DNA from: Deltaproteobacteria bacterium
GTDB lineage: Bacteria > Desulfobacterota > Desulfobaccia > Desulfobaccales > 0-14-0-80-60-11
Length of the DNA stretch: 48,649 nt
Assembly: GCA_016874915.1 (NCBI GenBank)
Contig: VGSW01000005.1
Location: 1 to 48,649, forward strand
Direction: 5' to 3'
Shown here: positions 6,944 to 14,884 of the stretch, in pieces
How the letters are laid out: each line of letters begins with the position of its first letter
How positions within the stretch are numbered: position 1 is the first letter of the stretch
The notes under the pieces: model-generated
The model's database searches: none
The model's input: the letters and a program-made list of their open reading frames with translations, nothing else
What the model was told of the DNA's origin: nothing
Position numbers and translations under genes: made by a program

Positions 6944-7828
6944 TCACAACCGCGCTCCTGCCATGATCAAGAAAACCACCCCCATGCCCACCTGAAGGGC
7001 CAGGGTGAGGTGGCCCAGCAGCCGCACCCGCGCCTCCTGGAGGTAGGCCTTGCGTTTCACCAGTTCCTGGTTCACCACCGCCAGCCCCAGCAGGAGCCAC
7101 AGGGTCCAGCGGAATGGCAGGGGATTGGCAGGAAAAAGCAGGCAAAAGACCATCCCCCCGATGGTCAGAATATTGGCCAGGGTGAAAATCAAGCCCCCGG
7201 CCGCGGGCCGCACCCGGGCCGCCAGGCCGTGCCGGGGGGCTGCCTCTTCCCCCGGATAGGGAAACCCATGGACCAGAAAAACGTTAAAAGCCCCAAAAGT
7301 CAAGGTAAGCCCGTAAACCAGCACTTCGGTGACCAGGTGGCCGCACTGGAGGTAAAACCCCGCGGCCACTGGCAGAGCCCCGAAGCACAGCCCTCCCACT
7401 GCTTCTCCTAAGCCCCGGCGGTGCCAATGAAGAGGCGGGGCAAAGGAAAAATATCCCCCCAGGACTCCCAGGCCCCCCAGGGGCAGGGTCAGGTCGCCGG
7501 TGCGCCAAACCACTTGCAGGAGCAGGCCCAGGAGACCCGCCAGGCCCAGGGCGGCGTAAGCCAGCTTGCCGGCGGTCTCCGGCGGCAAGCCCAGAGAAGG
7601 ATAATGGGTTTCCGCCGGGAAGGCGTCCCGGCCGGCGGTCCCTGCCAGGATCAGGGCGGATACCGCCAGAGTTCCCAATATCCCCACGGCCCGGCTGATG
7701 GGGAAGCCGGCTACTCCGGCCAGCAGAGTGCCGATCCAGAAGGGCAGCAGCCCGGCCAGCCAGAAAGCCGCCAGGCCCCAAAATCCAGCAGCCCCCCCGG
7801 GAGTCTTTTCCGCCGTCACCATCATCAC
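6944..7828 (-). CDS. UbiA-superfamily prenyltransferase-like membrane protein
   Basis: A 294-residue protein with about eight to nine transmembrane helices. Normal UbiA/MenA enzymes join a prenyl chain to an aromatic ring in the inner membrane. MenA-like features are the segment FSFAPPLHWHRRGLGEAVGG and the following LCFGALPVAAGFYLQCGHL. The two Mg-diphosphate Asp motifs are badly worn: where NDxxDxxxD is expected the protein has GRDAFPAET (66-74), and where DxxxDxxxG is expected it has FPYPGEEAAPRHG (189-201). It may therefore be inactive, or act on something else. It is divergent from metV, with the small hypothetical gene downstream. No other menaquinone genes are near. Confidence 0.7.
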   Translation of the reverse strand: MMMVTAEKTPGGAAGFWGLAAFWLAGLLPFWIGTLLAGVAGFPISRAVGILGTLAVSALILAGTAGRDAFPAETHYPSLGLPPETAGKLAYAALGLAGLLGLLLQVVWRTGDLTLPLGGLGVLGGYFSFAPPLHWHRRGLGEAVGGLCFGALPVAAGFYLQCGHLVTEVLVYGLTLTFGAFNVFLVHGFPYPGEEAAPRHGLAARVRPAAGGLIFTLANILTIGGMVFCLLFPANPLPFRWTLWLLLGLAVVNQELVKRKAYLQEARVRLLGHLTLALQVGMGVVFLIMAGARL

Positions 7829-8225
7829 CAGAGCCTGCCTTTATTTATGTCATAACCTGGTTAAAGGTCAAGGAAATTGCGGGAAACGGCTGCCGCGGGG
7901 AAGGAAACCCCGGCCCTGCCATGAATCCCTCTTTCCCCCCTCCCTCGACAAAATATTTCCTCCCTACCCCTGGAGTTTATGCTATAATGAAATTATGTTC
8001 AATTAAGAGGGTCAGGGAAATGGGATAATATACCGAAAGCAATGGTAATTATAGACTTTTGTAATGTCTCCATAATTTCATCTTGGAGAGTCACAGCGCC
8101 GAAGAATCCAAAGACGAAGATCCTTCGCCTACCTTCAGGATGACAAAAAGGATTTTGCAAAGTCTCGCCATTGCTTGCCCCAGGCAGGCTACCTGCCTGT
8201 TTCACCATTTGCCCAGGAGGAAAGC
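7829..8225. other. 397-base divergent intergenic region before metV
   Basis: No gene found. A TATAAT lies at 7983-7988 without a good -35 at standard spacing. The stretch 8088-8165 is a degenerate member of the dispersed repeat that includes GAAGAATC and GATGACAAAA and ends like the block near 4660. The ribosome binding site AGGAGG at 8215-8220 serves metV. Confidence 0.6.
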
Positions 8226-8903
8226 ATGATTGGCACCGCGAAAAAACCGTTGGAAGAAATCTTGCAAGTTTTGAAGGGCTATCAAAAGGTAGCGGTGGTG
8301 GGGTGCGACGGCTGCGCCAAGGTCTGCCTCACCGGCGGCACCGACGAGGTGGCCGCCATGGCCCGGGAACTGCAAGGAAAGGGAAAAGACATCGTCTTCG
8401 AGGCCACCCCGGAGCGCACCTGCAACGTGGCCAAGGCCCACCCGGTCCTGGAACCCCTCAAAGACCGGATGAAAGAGGCGGACGCCATCCTGGTCCTGGG
8501 CTGCGGCGGCGCGGTGCAGATCGCCCGGCTGCTCACGGAGCAGTATGGCCTCACCGTGCCGGTGAAAACCGGGCTTAACTCCGTGGGTCACATGGACACT
8601 GTGGTCCCCGGCGCCCTGGCCCTGGAGCAGTGCCAGGAATGCGGCGACTGCATCCTGAACGACACCGCCGGCATCTGCCCGGTGACCAAGTGCGCCAAGG
8701 GCCTGCTCAACGGGCCCTGCGGCGGCTCCGAAGACGGCAAGTGCGAGGCGGACCCGGCCCGGGACTGCGCCTGGGTGCTGATCTACAATCGCATGACGGC
8801 CCTGGGGGAGGCGGATCGGCTCCGCCGCTATGTGGAACCCAAGGATTACAGCAAGGCGGCCAAACCCCGGACGCTGTACATCAAAGAAGGGAGGGTGGCA
8901 TGA
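8226..8903 (+). CDS. metV: MetV-type methylenetetrahydrofolate reductase partner
   Basis: A 225-residue Cys-rich protein of the family annotated as methylenetetrahydrofolate reductase C-terminal domain, known as MetV in acetogens. It forms a complex with MetF and is thought to carry iron-sulfur or zinc sites for electron delivery. Visible clusters are GCDGCAKVC near the N-terminus and CQECGDC, CPVTKCAKG and GPCGG in the C-terminal half. The ATG at 8226 follows AGGAGG by five bases; an upstream in-frame extension has no ribosome binding site. The stop overlaps the metF start by four bases (ATGA), so the two are co-translated. Confidence 0.9.
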   Translation: MIGTAKKPLEEILQVLKGYQKVAVVGCDGCAKVCLTGGTDEVAAMARELQGKGKDIVFEATPERTCNVAKAHPVLEPLKDRMKEADAILVLGCGGAVQIARLLTEQYGLTVPVKTGLNSVGHMDTVVPGALALEQCQECGDCILNDTAGICPVTKCAKGLLNGPCGGSEDGKCEADPARDCAWVLIYNRMTALGEADRLRRYVEPKDYSKAAKPRTLYIKEGRVA

Positions 8904-9787
8904 AACTCACCGGGCTGTTCAAGAGTAAGAAGTTTGTCATCACCTGCGAAGTGGGGCCGGTAAAGGGCTGCTGCCGGAACGGCCAGGCGGCCCCCTCCTT
9001 TCTGAAGGAAGCTTTGGGGATCAAAGAATTCGTCCATGCGGTAAATGTCACCGACAACCAGAGCGCGGTGATGCGGTTGGGGTCCCTGGCGGCCAGCGTG
9101 CTCCTCAAGACCGCCGGTCTGGAGCCCGTTTACCAGCTCACCTGCCGGGACCGCAACCGCATTGCCCTGCAGTCTGACCTGCTGAGCGCCTGCTCCCTGG
9201 GGATCGACAACGTCCTGTGCCTCACCGGCGACCATGTGAAGATGGGCGACCATCCCACAGCCAAAATGGTCTTTGACGTGGATTCCGTCCACTTGCTGCG
9301 CATTGCCCGGGGTCTCAATGAAGGACATGACCTGATGGGGCATCAACTGACCCAGCCTGCAAACCTGGCTTTGGGCGCAGTGGTGAATCCCAATTTCCAG
9401 CCCCTGGATCTCCAACTCCTGAAAATGGAAAAAAAGATCGCCGCGGGCGCCGAATTTTTTCAGACCCAGGCGGTGTACGACCCCCGGCTCTTCGAATCCT
9501 TTATCCGCAAAACCGCAGGATTCGGTGTGCCCATCCAGTATGGGGCGGTGATCATCAAGTCGCCCCAGATGGCCCAATACATGAACGAGAAGATCTCGGG
9601 GATTCGGGTGCCCCAGGCCATCGTCCAGGAGATGGCCAAGGCCTCGCCGGATGCCTATAAAGACAAGGCCGTGGAGATCACGGCCCGGCTAGTGAAAGAG
9701 ATCGCCCCCATGGTCCAGGGCATCCATTTCATGCCCCTGGGTTGGTCGGACATCGTCCCCCGGGTGCTGGATGGATTGAAATTGTAA
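8900..9787 (+). CDS. metF: Methylenetetrahydrofolate reductase
   Basis: A 295-residue TIM-barrel flavoenzyme that interconverts 5,10-methylene- and 5-methyl-tetrahydrofolate. It serves methionine synthesis and the methyl branch of the Wood-Ljungdahl pathway. Family marks are the early Glu in FVITCEVGP, the FAD-contact segment NVLCLTGDHVKMGDHP, and the FFQTQAVYDPRLF strand. Translational coupling to metV indicates the anaerobic MetVF form, which typically takes electrons from a ferredoxin-linked partner rather than directly from NADH. It is followed by a perfect 13-bp hairpin and faces the TPR gene. Confidence 0.95.
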   Translation: MKLTGLFKSKKFVITCEVGPVKGCCRNGQAAPSFLKEALGIKEFVHAVNVTDNQSAVMRLGSLAASVLLKTAGLEPVYQLTCRDRNRIALQSDLLSACSLGIDNVLCLTGDHVKMGDHPTAKMVFDVDSVHLLRIARGLNEGHDLMGHQLTQPANLALGAVVNPNFQPLDLQLLKMEKKIAAGAEFFQTQAVYDPRLFESFIRKTAGFGVPIQYGAVIIKSPQMAQYMNEKISGIRVPQAIVQEMAKASPDAYKDKAVEITARLVKEIAPMVQGIHFMPLGWSDIVPRVLDGLKL

Positions 9788-9813
9788 ACCGAAAACCCGG
9801 AACCCTCAGCGCG

Positions 9814-9843
9814 CCGGGGGCGACTCTTTAGAGTCGCCCCCGG
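9814..9843. terminator. Perfect 13-bp hairpin between convergent genes
   Basis: CCGGGGGCGACTC, loop TTTA, then the exact inverse. It sits 26 bases after metF and 49 bases after the TPR gene's stop on the other strand. There is no T tract, so it may halt transcription from both sides through structure alone or act as an RNA 3' end. Confidence 0.65.
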
Positions 9844-9891
9844 ACGCGGATTCCACACCGTGGATCTGGCCGCCTTAACCGGATTTTCCCA

Positions 9892-10758
9892 CTACTTGCC
9901 GGAGATTAACCCATCCCTCCTTAACGCCTGGGGTGGGGTTCCTTGGTGCATTCCATCCAGAGCCGCAATCCGCTGTTGAGCGTACTGAATCTTGTTTTTA
10001 AACTCCAGGTGGGCGTGGGCAATAAAACTCCGGAACGCGGCTGCAGCTTCCCCACCGCGACCAGTCTGCTCCAGGACTACGGCCTGATTAAAGTACGCCT
10101 CGGCAAAACGAGGGTTGATTTCCAAAGCCCGGCGGTAGTCGGCCAGGGCCAGGTCCAGGGCGCCTTTCTTACGGTGGGCGTTGCCCCGTACGTAATAAGC
10201 CTGGACAAACCGGGGCTTGAGTTTCAGGGCCTGGTCATAGTCGTTGAGGGCCCGGTCCCATTCACCCATCCGACCATAGGCCACCCCCCGGTTGAAATAC
10301 GCCGCCGCAGACCGTGGATTGACCTGCAATGCCTGGCTATAGACGGAAATGGCCCACTCGTACTCGCCCAGTTCCTGGTGGGCGTTGCCCCGGTGAATGA
10401 AAGCCGGAACATAATGGGGATCAAGCTTTAAGGCTTGATCAATCTGGGCCAGGTTTTCCTCCCAGCGGGCGTCGTTGCCCAGGGCCATGGCCTTAAAGAG
10501 GTGAATTGCGGTTTCGGTTTTGATGGTTTTATTTCGAACGTCGTTGAGAGTCTCCAGCCCGAAGATGGCCGGCCCACAAAAAGGGTCCAGGCTCAGGGCT
10601 TCTTTGAAGGCCTCCCGGGCGGCGGCCAGGTTCCCCTGGACCCCCTGAGCTACCCCCTGATAACAACTCTCCTCCGCCAAAGTTCCGGCCCAGGAGGCGC
10701 CCAGGGCCAGACACAACGTCATTGCCAACCCCATTGCCACGATTCCCACCGTTTTCAT
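9892..10758 (-). CDS. Secreted tetratricopeptide-repeat protein
   Basis: A 288-residue protein with a signal peptide (MKTVGIVAMGLAMTLCLALGASWA) followed by about five TPR units. Repeated cores such as ALKLDPHYVPAFIHRGNAH, ALQVNPRSAAAYFNRGVAY, ALKLKPRFVQAYYVRGNAH and ALEINPRFAEAYFNQAV lie from about residue 100 to 245. TPRs form a superhelix that holds protein partners, so this is probably a periplasmic or envelope scaffold. It is monocistronic and convergent with metF. The partner is unknown. Confidence 0.88.
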   Translation of the reverse strand: MKTVGIVAMGLAMTLCLALGASWAGTLAEESCYQGVAQGVQGNLAAAREAFKEALSLDPFCGPAIFGLETLNDVRNKTIKTETAIHLFKAMALGNDARWEENLAQIDQALKLDPHYVPAFIHRGNAHQELGEYEWAISVYSQALQVNPRSAAAYFNRGVAYGRMGEWDRALNDYDQALKLKPRFVQAYYVRGNAHRKKGALDLALADYRRALEINPRFAEAYFNQAVVLEQTGRGGEAAAAFRSFIAHAHLEFKNKIQYAQQRIAALDGMHQGTPPQALRRDGLISGK

Positions 10759-10820
10759 CGCGCCCTCCTGGGGCGGGACTCCCGGACGGGAGAGCCCCGC
10801 CGCTGACGCTTGCCAGCCTG

Positions 10821-10880
10821 GGGTCTGGTCTTGAATTTATCGAGGTTCCCCTTGGAACCCTCATAACCAAGACCAGACCC
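10821..10880. other. Two-storey inverted repeat
   Basis: GGGTCTGGTCTTG (10821-10833) and its exact inverse (10868-10880) enclose a second perfect inverted repeat, GGTTCC (10844-10849) with GGAACC (10854-10859). The nested symmetry suggests an RNA hairpin in the TPR gene leader or a protein-binding element. Confidence 0.7.
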
Positions 10881-11044
10881 TAAGGGTATGGTGAGGAGAA
10901 GCCAGGAACCGGAGTTGCCATCCTCTAAAGGGAATTGTAAGAGTTTAGTATATTTTGGTTCAATATATATGAAATAAATAGAGTATGTCAATGAGTAAGA
11001 AAAGAAAAAATTTATGGATGGCCCTTGTAAAGGACAAAAAATCC

Positions 11045-11077
11045 TTGACAGAAAAATATTCATGAGATAGAGTCTCA
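11045..11077 (+). promoter_or_regulatory. fur promoter with overlapping operator
   Basis: TTGACA at 11045-11050 is followed after 17 bases by TAGAGT at 11068-11073. The inverted repeat TGAGA-N5-TCTCA (11063-11077) covers the -10. Its half-site matches the one in front of feoA, which suggests autoregulation by the encoded Fur protein. Confidence 0.65.
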
Positions 11078-11086
11078 ATAACAATT

Positions 11087-11527
11087 ATGAAGAGCGAACT
11101 CGAGGTCTTCCGGGAATTCCTGGCCCATAAGGGTATGCGAGCCACGCCGGAGCGCGAGGCGATCCTGGCGGAGGTCTTTGCGGACCACGACCACTTTGAC
11201 GTGGAGGAACTGATTATGCGCCTGCGGCAAAAGGGGCAGCGCATCTCCCGGGCTTCGGTGTACCGCACCATCGCGCTTTTAGTGGAAAGCGGCCTGGTGC
11301 AGGAGGTTTATGTGGAGGACGGACACATGCACTATGAACACATCTACGGGCACGAGCACCACTGCCACCTGCGCTGCCTGGGCTGCCGCAAGATCATTGA
11401 ATTCAGGGATGGCGCGGTGGAGGAGGCGGAGCGGCGCATCGGCCAGGCCCATGGGTTTGCCGCCACCGGCCATAAGCTGGAGATTTACGGCTATTGTGCC
11501 CAGTGCCAGGAGCAGAAGAACAAATAA
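11087..11527 (+). CDS. fur: Fur family metalloregulator
   Basis: A 146-residue regulator of the Fur family. The winged helix lies in residues 1-80 (LAHKGMRATPEREAILAEVF, RISRASVYRTIALLVESGLV). A metal-binding dimerisation domain follows with the His-rich segment HMHYEHIYGHEHHCHLRC, a CLGC motif and a C-terminal CAQC, giving the two CxxC pairs of the structural zinc site. Position directly in front of feoAAB makes ferric uptake control the likely role, with Fe(II)-Fur repressing the operon. PerR or Zur function cannot be ruled out from sequence alone. Confidence 0.92.
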   Translation: MKSELEVFREFLAHKGMRATPEREAILAEVFADHDHFDVEELIMRLRQKGQRISRASVYRTIALLVESGLVQEVYVEDGHMHYEHIYGHEHHCHLRCLGCRKIIEFRDGAVEEAERRIGQAHGFAATGHKLEIYGYCAQCQEQKNK

Positions 11528-11554
11528 GGAGTCAATATTTTTTTAAAATATTAG

Positions 11555-11575
11555 TGAGACTAAGTCTCTGTCTCA
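11555..11575 (+). promoter_or_regulatory. Candidate Fur operator before feoA
   Basis: Hexamers TGAGAC, GTCTCT and GTCTCA are arranged so that the first and second form the near-perfect palindrome TGAGACTAAGTCTC and the third repeats the right half. It lies 22 bases upstream of the first feoA and shares half-sites with the element in the fur promoter. Confidence 0.65.
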
Positions 11576-11596
11576 AATATCTGGAGGTGAAAAACA

Positions 11597-11845
11597 ATGA
11601 TGCCGTTGGGACTACTGGCCCCCGGGGAAAAAGCCGAAGTGGTGGAAATCCGGGGTGATGACCGCTCTTGCCGCGCCTGCCAGTGTCTGTGCCGCCTGGA
11701 AGACATGGGCCTGCGTACAGGAAAGACCATCGAGATGTTGAAAAACTACGGGAACGGCGCCCTGCTGGTCCGGGTGGACGACTCCCGCATCGCCCTGAAC
11801 CGGGGTATGGCTATGAAAATCCAGGTGAGGAGGAAAGACGGATGA
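11597..11845 (+). CDS. feoA: FeoA family protein with Cys-rich insertion
   Basis: An 82-residue SH3-like FeoA protein, a small cytoplasmic partner of the FeoB ferrous iron transporter. The fold is marked by LLAPGEKAEVVEI, RLEDMGLRTGKTIEML and the final VDDSRIALNRGMAMKIQV. Between the first strand and the LEDMGL helix it carries CRACQCLC, four cysteines in eight residues, absent from the second copy and from textbook FeoA. This could bind metal or respond to redox state. GGAGG lies eight bases before the ATG. Its stop overlaps the next start (ATGA). Confidence 0.9.
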   Translation: MMPLGLLAPGEKAEVVEIRGDDRSCRACQCLCRLEDMGLRTGKTIEMLKNYGNGALLVRVDDSRIALNRGMAMKIQVRRKDG

Positions 11846-12069
11846 ACCTGGCCATGATGCGACCCGGGGAAAAGGGCAAAATCACCCAAATCGGGGCCAT
11901 CGGCCCTATGAGGCGGCGCCTGATGGATATGGGGGTGCTGGTGGGCGAAGTGGTCCAGGTGGAGAAGGTCGCGCCCCTGGGCGACCCCATTGAAATTACC
12001 GTGAAGAACTACCGGCTCTCCCTGAGAAAGAGCGAGGCCGCAGGCATCTCCGTGGAGGTTAAGGCATGA
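11842..12069 (+). CDS. feoA: Second FeoA family protein
   Basis: A 75-residue FeoA of the standard type: MMRPGEKGKITQIGA, RRRLMDMGVLVGEVVQVE, then APLGDPIEITVKNYRLSLRKSEA, which is the usual FeoA ending. It overlaps the first feoA by four bases and feoB by four bases (ATGA at 12066), so all three are translationally coupled. Tandem feoA genes before feoB are seen in several anaerobes. The two copies differ enough to have separate jobs. Confidence 0.92.
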   Translation: MNLAMMRPGEKGKITQIGAIGPMRRRLMDMGVLVGEVVQVEKVAPLGDPIEITVKNYRLSLRKSEAAGISVEVKA

Positions 12070-14273
12070 AGAGTCAGGCGGCGGTGAAAATAGCCCTCAG
12101 TCCTCAGAAAACCCTTACCGTGGCAGTGGCCGGCAATCCCAATTCGGGCAAATCCACCCTGATCAACGCCCTGGCCGGCACCCGGCTCCAGGTGGGCAAC
12201 TGGCCCGGGGTGACGGTGGAGAAAAAAGAAGCGGTCCTGGACCATCAGGGTCGCCGCCTCCGGCTGGTGGATCTCCCCGGCACTTACAGCCTCAGCCCCT
12301 ACTCCCAGGAAGAGCTCATCGCCCGAGACTACCTAGTCAAGGAGCACCCCGATGTCATCCTCAACGTGGTGGACGCCACCAACCTGGAGCGCAATCTCTA
12401 CCTCACGGTGCAGCTCCTGGAGTTGGGGATTCCGGTAGTCGCGGCCCTCAACATTTATGACGAAGCCCAGAGCAAAGGCTACTCCATCAACACCCGGCTC
12501 ATGGAAGAGACCCTGGGGATCAAGGCCGTCCCCACTGTAGCCACTCAAGGGGAAGGGCTGGAGGCGCTCATGGCCGCAGTGCTGGAGGCGGGGAACGATC
12601 CCCTGGCCCACCGGCCCCGGCTGCTCCATTACGGTCAGGATTTGGAGGCCACGGCCCAGGAGGTGGCCCAGGAAGTTAAGAAAAATTTCCCGGAGCTGGC
12701 GGAGAAGTACCCCTACCGGTGGCTGGCCTTCAAGCTCATGGAAGGAGATGGCCAGGTGGGCCGGGAAACCGGGTTGGGCCGGGGTGAAGCCCTGGCCGTC
12801 CGGGGAATGAGCCATCTTCAGGAAGCCCATGGAGAAGACATTGAATCCCTGATGGCCGACGCCCGTTATGCCCAGGCCGCGGGCCTTACCCGGGAGGCTC
12901 TCAAAAAGACCAGGGCCAGCCGCCAGGAACTGACGGAGAAAATCGACGGAGTGGTGCTGAACCGCTTTCTGGGCATCCCCATTTTCCTGGCCGCCATGTG
13001 GCTGGTGTTCAAGCTCACCTTCGACGTCTCGGCGCCCTTTTCGGATTGGATGGACAAGATGATTAACGGCCCCTTCAAGAGATGGGCCGGAGCCATTTTG
13101 GGGTTACTCAGCGCTCCGGACTGGCTGGTCTCCCTGGCCACTGAAGGGGTCATCGCCGGCGTCGGTTTCGTCCTGGTATTTGTTCCCGTGATTTTTGCCA
13201 TGATGTTTTTTCTCACTTTCCTGGAGGGAAGCGGTTACATGGCCCGGGCGGCGTTTGTCATGGACCGGGCCATGCACGCCATGGGCCTCCATGGAAAATC
13301 GTTTATTCCCATGCTCCTGGGCTTCGGCTGCAACGTCCCAGCCATCTATGCCACCCGGACCCTGGAGAATCCCCGGGACAAGGCCCTTACCGCGCTGCTG
13401 GTTCCTCTCATGTCCTGCGGGGCCCGGTTGCCGGTTTACGTTCTGTTTGTGGGGGTCTTCTTTGCCGATCACTCCGGAACGGTGATCTGGTCTTTATATG
13501 TCATGGGCATCCTCCTGGCGGTCCTGGTGGGCGTGGTCTTTAAAAAGACCATCTTTAGAGGGGAATACCCGTTGTTCATCATGGAACTCCCCCCTTACCG
13601 GATGCCCACCATGCGGAGCCTGCTGATCCATACCTGGGAGAAAGGGAAACACTTTCTCATCAAGGCGGGCACTTACATCCTGGCGGTTTCCATCCTGGTG
13701 TGGTTTCTGCTGAATCTTCCCTGGGGAGTGGAGCACAAGAAAGACTCCTTCCTGGGTCAGACCGGCCAGGTCATCGCCCCGGTCTTCAAGCCCCTGGGAT
13801 TCGGCAACTGGGAGGCGGCCTCGGCCTTGATCACCGGAGTGATCGCCAAGGAGATCGTGGTGGGCACCATGGGGGAGATTTATCTCCCCAAGGCCAAGGA
13901 GGATGAGGCGAAAGAGGTCCCCACGTTGACCGAGGACCTGGTGGAGATGGGCGTTTCCTTTGCCGGAGCGGCTAAAGAAGCTGCCCAGAATATCTTCTCT
14001 TCCTTTGGCGTCGCCAAGCTTTCCACCGAGGAAAAGGAAAAGACCAAACCCCTGAAATCGGTGATTCAAGGGGCTTTCACCCCCTTGAGCGCCTATGCCT
14101 TCATGGCCTTCGTCCTGCTTTATATGCCTTGCATGGTGGTGGCTGTGGCCTTTCGGCACGAATTCGGCACCTGGAAATGGTTCGGGGTGGCCTTTGCTTA
14201 TGGAACCATCCTGGCCTGGCTGGTGGCTTTTGGCATTTACCAAGGCGGGAAACTGCTGGGATTGGGAGTTTGA
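12066..14273 (+). CDS. feoB: Ferrous iron transport protein B
   Basis: A 735-residue inner-membrane Fe(II) transporter with an N-terminal G domain. G1 is GNPNSGKST (23-31), G2 lies in NWPGVTVEKKEA, G3 is DLPGTYS and G4 is NIYDEA. A helical spacer precedes the C-terminal membrane region with two Gate-type repeats, marked by GSGYMARAAFVMD, GFGCNVPAIYATRTL and a second-half ASALITGVIAKEIVVGTMGEIY. Length and order are typical. It is the third gene of a coupled feoA-feoA-feoB operon under the candidate Fur operator, and a small Cys-rich partner follows after two bases. Confidence 0.97.
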   Translation: MKSQAAVKIALSPQKTLTVAVAGNPNSGKSTLINALAGTRLQVGNWPGVTVEKKEAVLDHQGRRLRLVDLPGTYSLSPYSQEELIARDYLVKEHPDVILNVVDATNLERNLYLTVQLLELGIPVVAALNIYDEAQSKGYSINTRLMEETLGIKAVPTVATQGEGLEALMAAVLEAGNDPLAHRPRLLHYGQDLEATAQEVAQEVKKNFPELAEKYPYRWLAFKLMEGDGQVGRETGLGRGEALAVRGMSHLQEAHGEDIESLMADARYAQAAGLTREALKKTRASRQELTEKIDGVVLNRFLGIPIFLAAMWLVFKLTFDVSAPFSDWMDKMINGPFKRWAGAILGLLSAPDWLVSLATEGVIAGVGFVLVFVPVIFAMMFFLTFLEGSGYMARAAFVMDRAMHAMGLHGKSFIPMLLGFGCNVPAIYATRTLENPRDKALTALLVPLMSCGARLPVYVLFVGVFFADHSGTVIWSLYVMGILLAVLVGVVFKKTIFRGEYPLFIMELPPYRMPTMRSLLIHTWEKGKHFLIKAGTYILAVSILVWFLLNLPWGVEHKKDSFLGQTGQVIAPVFKPLGFGNWEAASALITGVIAKEIVVGTMGEIYLPKAKEDEAKEVPTLTEDLVEMGVSFAGAAKEAAQNIFSSFGVAKLSTEEKEKTKPLKSVIQGAFTPLSAYAFMAFVLLYMPCMVVAVAFRHEFGTWKWFGVAFAYGTILAWLVAFGIYQGGKLLGLGV

Positions 14274-14275
14274 TC

Positions 14276-14422
14276 ATGGCTTGGAATGATCTGCTATTGG
14301 CCGGAGCGCTGATTGTGGGCTCGCTCTATCTCCTGTACCGCTCCGTGTGGAAGAAGCGGGGATATTGTCAGGGATGCACCTCGGAGACTTGCCCCGGCAA
14401 GCCCGAGAATAAAAACTGCTGA
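14276..14422 (+). CDS. FeoB-associated Cys-rich membrane protein
   Basis: A 48-residue protein starting at the ATG two bases after the feoB stop. One transmembrane helix (LLLAGALIVGSLYLLY) is followed by a basic turn and a Cys-rich tail CQGCTSETC ... NC. This matches the small FeoB-associated Cys-rich membrane proteins that end many feo operons in anaerobes; their exact role is unsettled. Length, topology and position all agree. Confidence 0.85.
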   Translation: MAWNDLLLAGALIVGSLYLLYRSVWKKRGYCQGCTSETCPGKPENKNC

Positions 14423-14444
14423 TGCCGAGTTTTCTTAAGTCGCG

Positions 14445-14520
14445 TCATGGATTTTGAGGGGCGGGCCGGAGCAACTTGGCTTGAAGGTCTCCGGCCCCTA
14501 GTCCTTGAGCGAATCCATGA
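14445..14520 (+). terminator. Large stem-loop after the feo operon
   Basis: Outer arms TCATGGATT (14445-14453) and AATCCATGA (14512-14520) enclose inner arms GGGCCGGAG (14463-14471) and CTCCGGCCC (14489-14497), all perfect. It lies 22 bases after the last feo gene. There is no T tract, so it may be a processing or stabilising structure, or a rho-assisted end. Confidence 0.6.
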
Positions 14521-14549
14521 AAAAAGAATTTAATTATCCCAATTTTTTC

Positions 14550-14578
14550 TTGACAGATGGAATGGACTACTATATGTT
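14550..14578 (+). promoter_or_regulatory. Promoter of the cobalamin riboswitch transcript
   Basis: TTGACA (14550-14555) and TATGTT (14573-14578) with 17 bases between, directly upstream of the riboswitch. Confidence 0.7.
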
Positions 14579-14584
14579 GCGGTT

Positions 14585-14770
14585 AGATAATTCGGGTACC
14601 CATATAGGGTATAATAGGGAAGCCGGTGCAAAACCGGCACGGTCCCGCCGCTGTAACCGGGGACGAAACCTGCATACGGCCACTGTCTCGCTGAAGCGGG
14701 ATGGGAAGGCGCAGGCGGTAGGAAGAACCGGAAGTCAGAAGACCTGCCCGGATGAAAGCTTGAGCCCCCA
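14585..14770 (+). ncRNA. Cobalamin (B12) riboswitch aptamer
   Basis: The conserved core is clear: GCCGGTGCAAAACCGGC with the following CCCGCCGCTGTAAC, and the B12 box AGTCAGAAGACCTGCC at 14733-14748. These are diagnostic of the cobalamin riboswitch class. It precedes a predicted cobaltochelatase gene, so B12 should shut down its own cobalt-insertion step. The expression platform that follows is a visible terminator/antiterminator pair. Confidence 0.96.
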
Positions 14771-14796
14771 CGAGGTATGGTGGGCGATAAGCACCA

Positions 14797-14855
14797 TTAA
14801 GGATCAAGAAGCTGGGTGCAATCCTTAAGTCTTAGGGACTTGAGGATTTTTTTTT
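14797..14855 (+). terminator. Riboswitch expression platform: antiterminator and terminator
   Basis: TTAAGGAT (14797-14804) can pair perfectly with ATCCTTAA (14821-14828). The latter is also the 5' arm of a hairpin spanning 14820-14848 that is followed by nine T. The two pairings exclude each other, which is how a ligand-controlled transcriptional off-switch works. The 14797 segment would be freed or held according to aptamer state. Confidence 0.85.
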
Positions 14856-14884
14856 GGCGAAAAAACCGCAACGAGGAGGATGAC

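Larger units (their letters stand above)
10759..11086. other. 328-base divergent intergenic region before fur
   Basis: No gene. It contains the nested inverted repeat at 10821-10880, an AT-rich stretch from 10930 to 11040, and the promoter and operator of fur at 11045-11077. Confidence 0.7.

Noticed and set aside
8630-8899. Longer N-terminus for MetF
   Set aside because: That stretch is the metV coding sequence read in another frame. The metF start at 8900 overlaps the metV stop and begins at the family N-terminus.
14816-14884. Longer N-terminus for CbiK
   Set aside because: It would translate the riboswitch terminator hairpin. The ATG at 14885 has a ribosome binding site and opens directly into the signal peptide.
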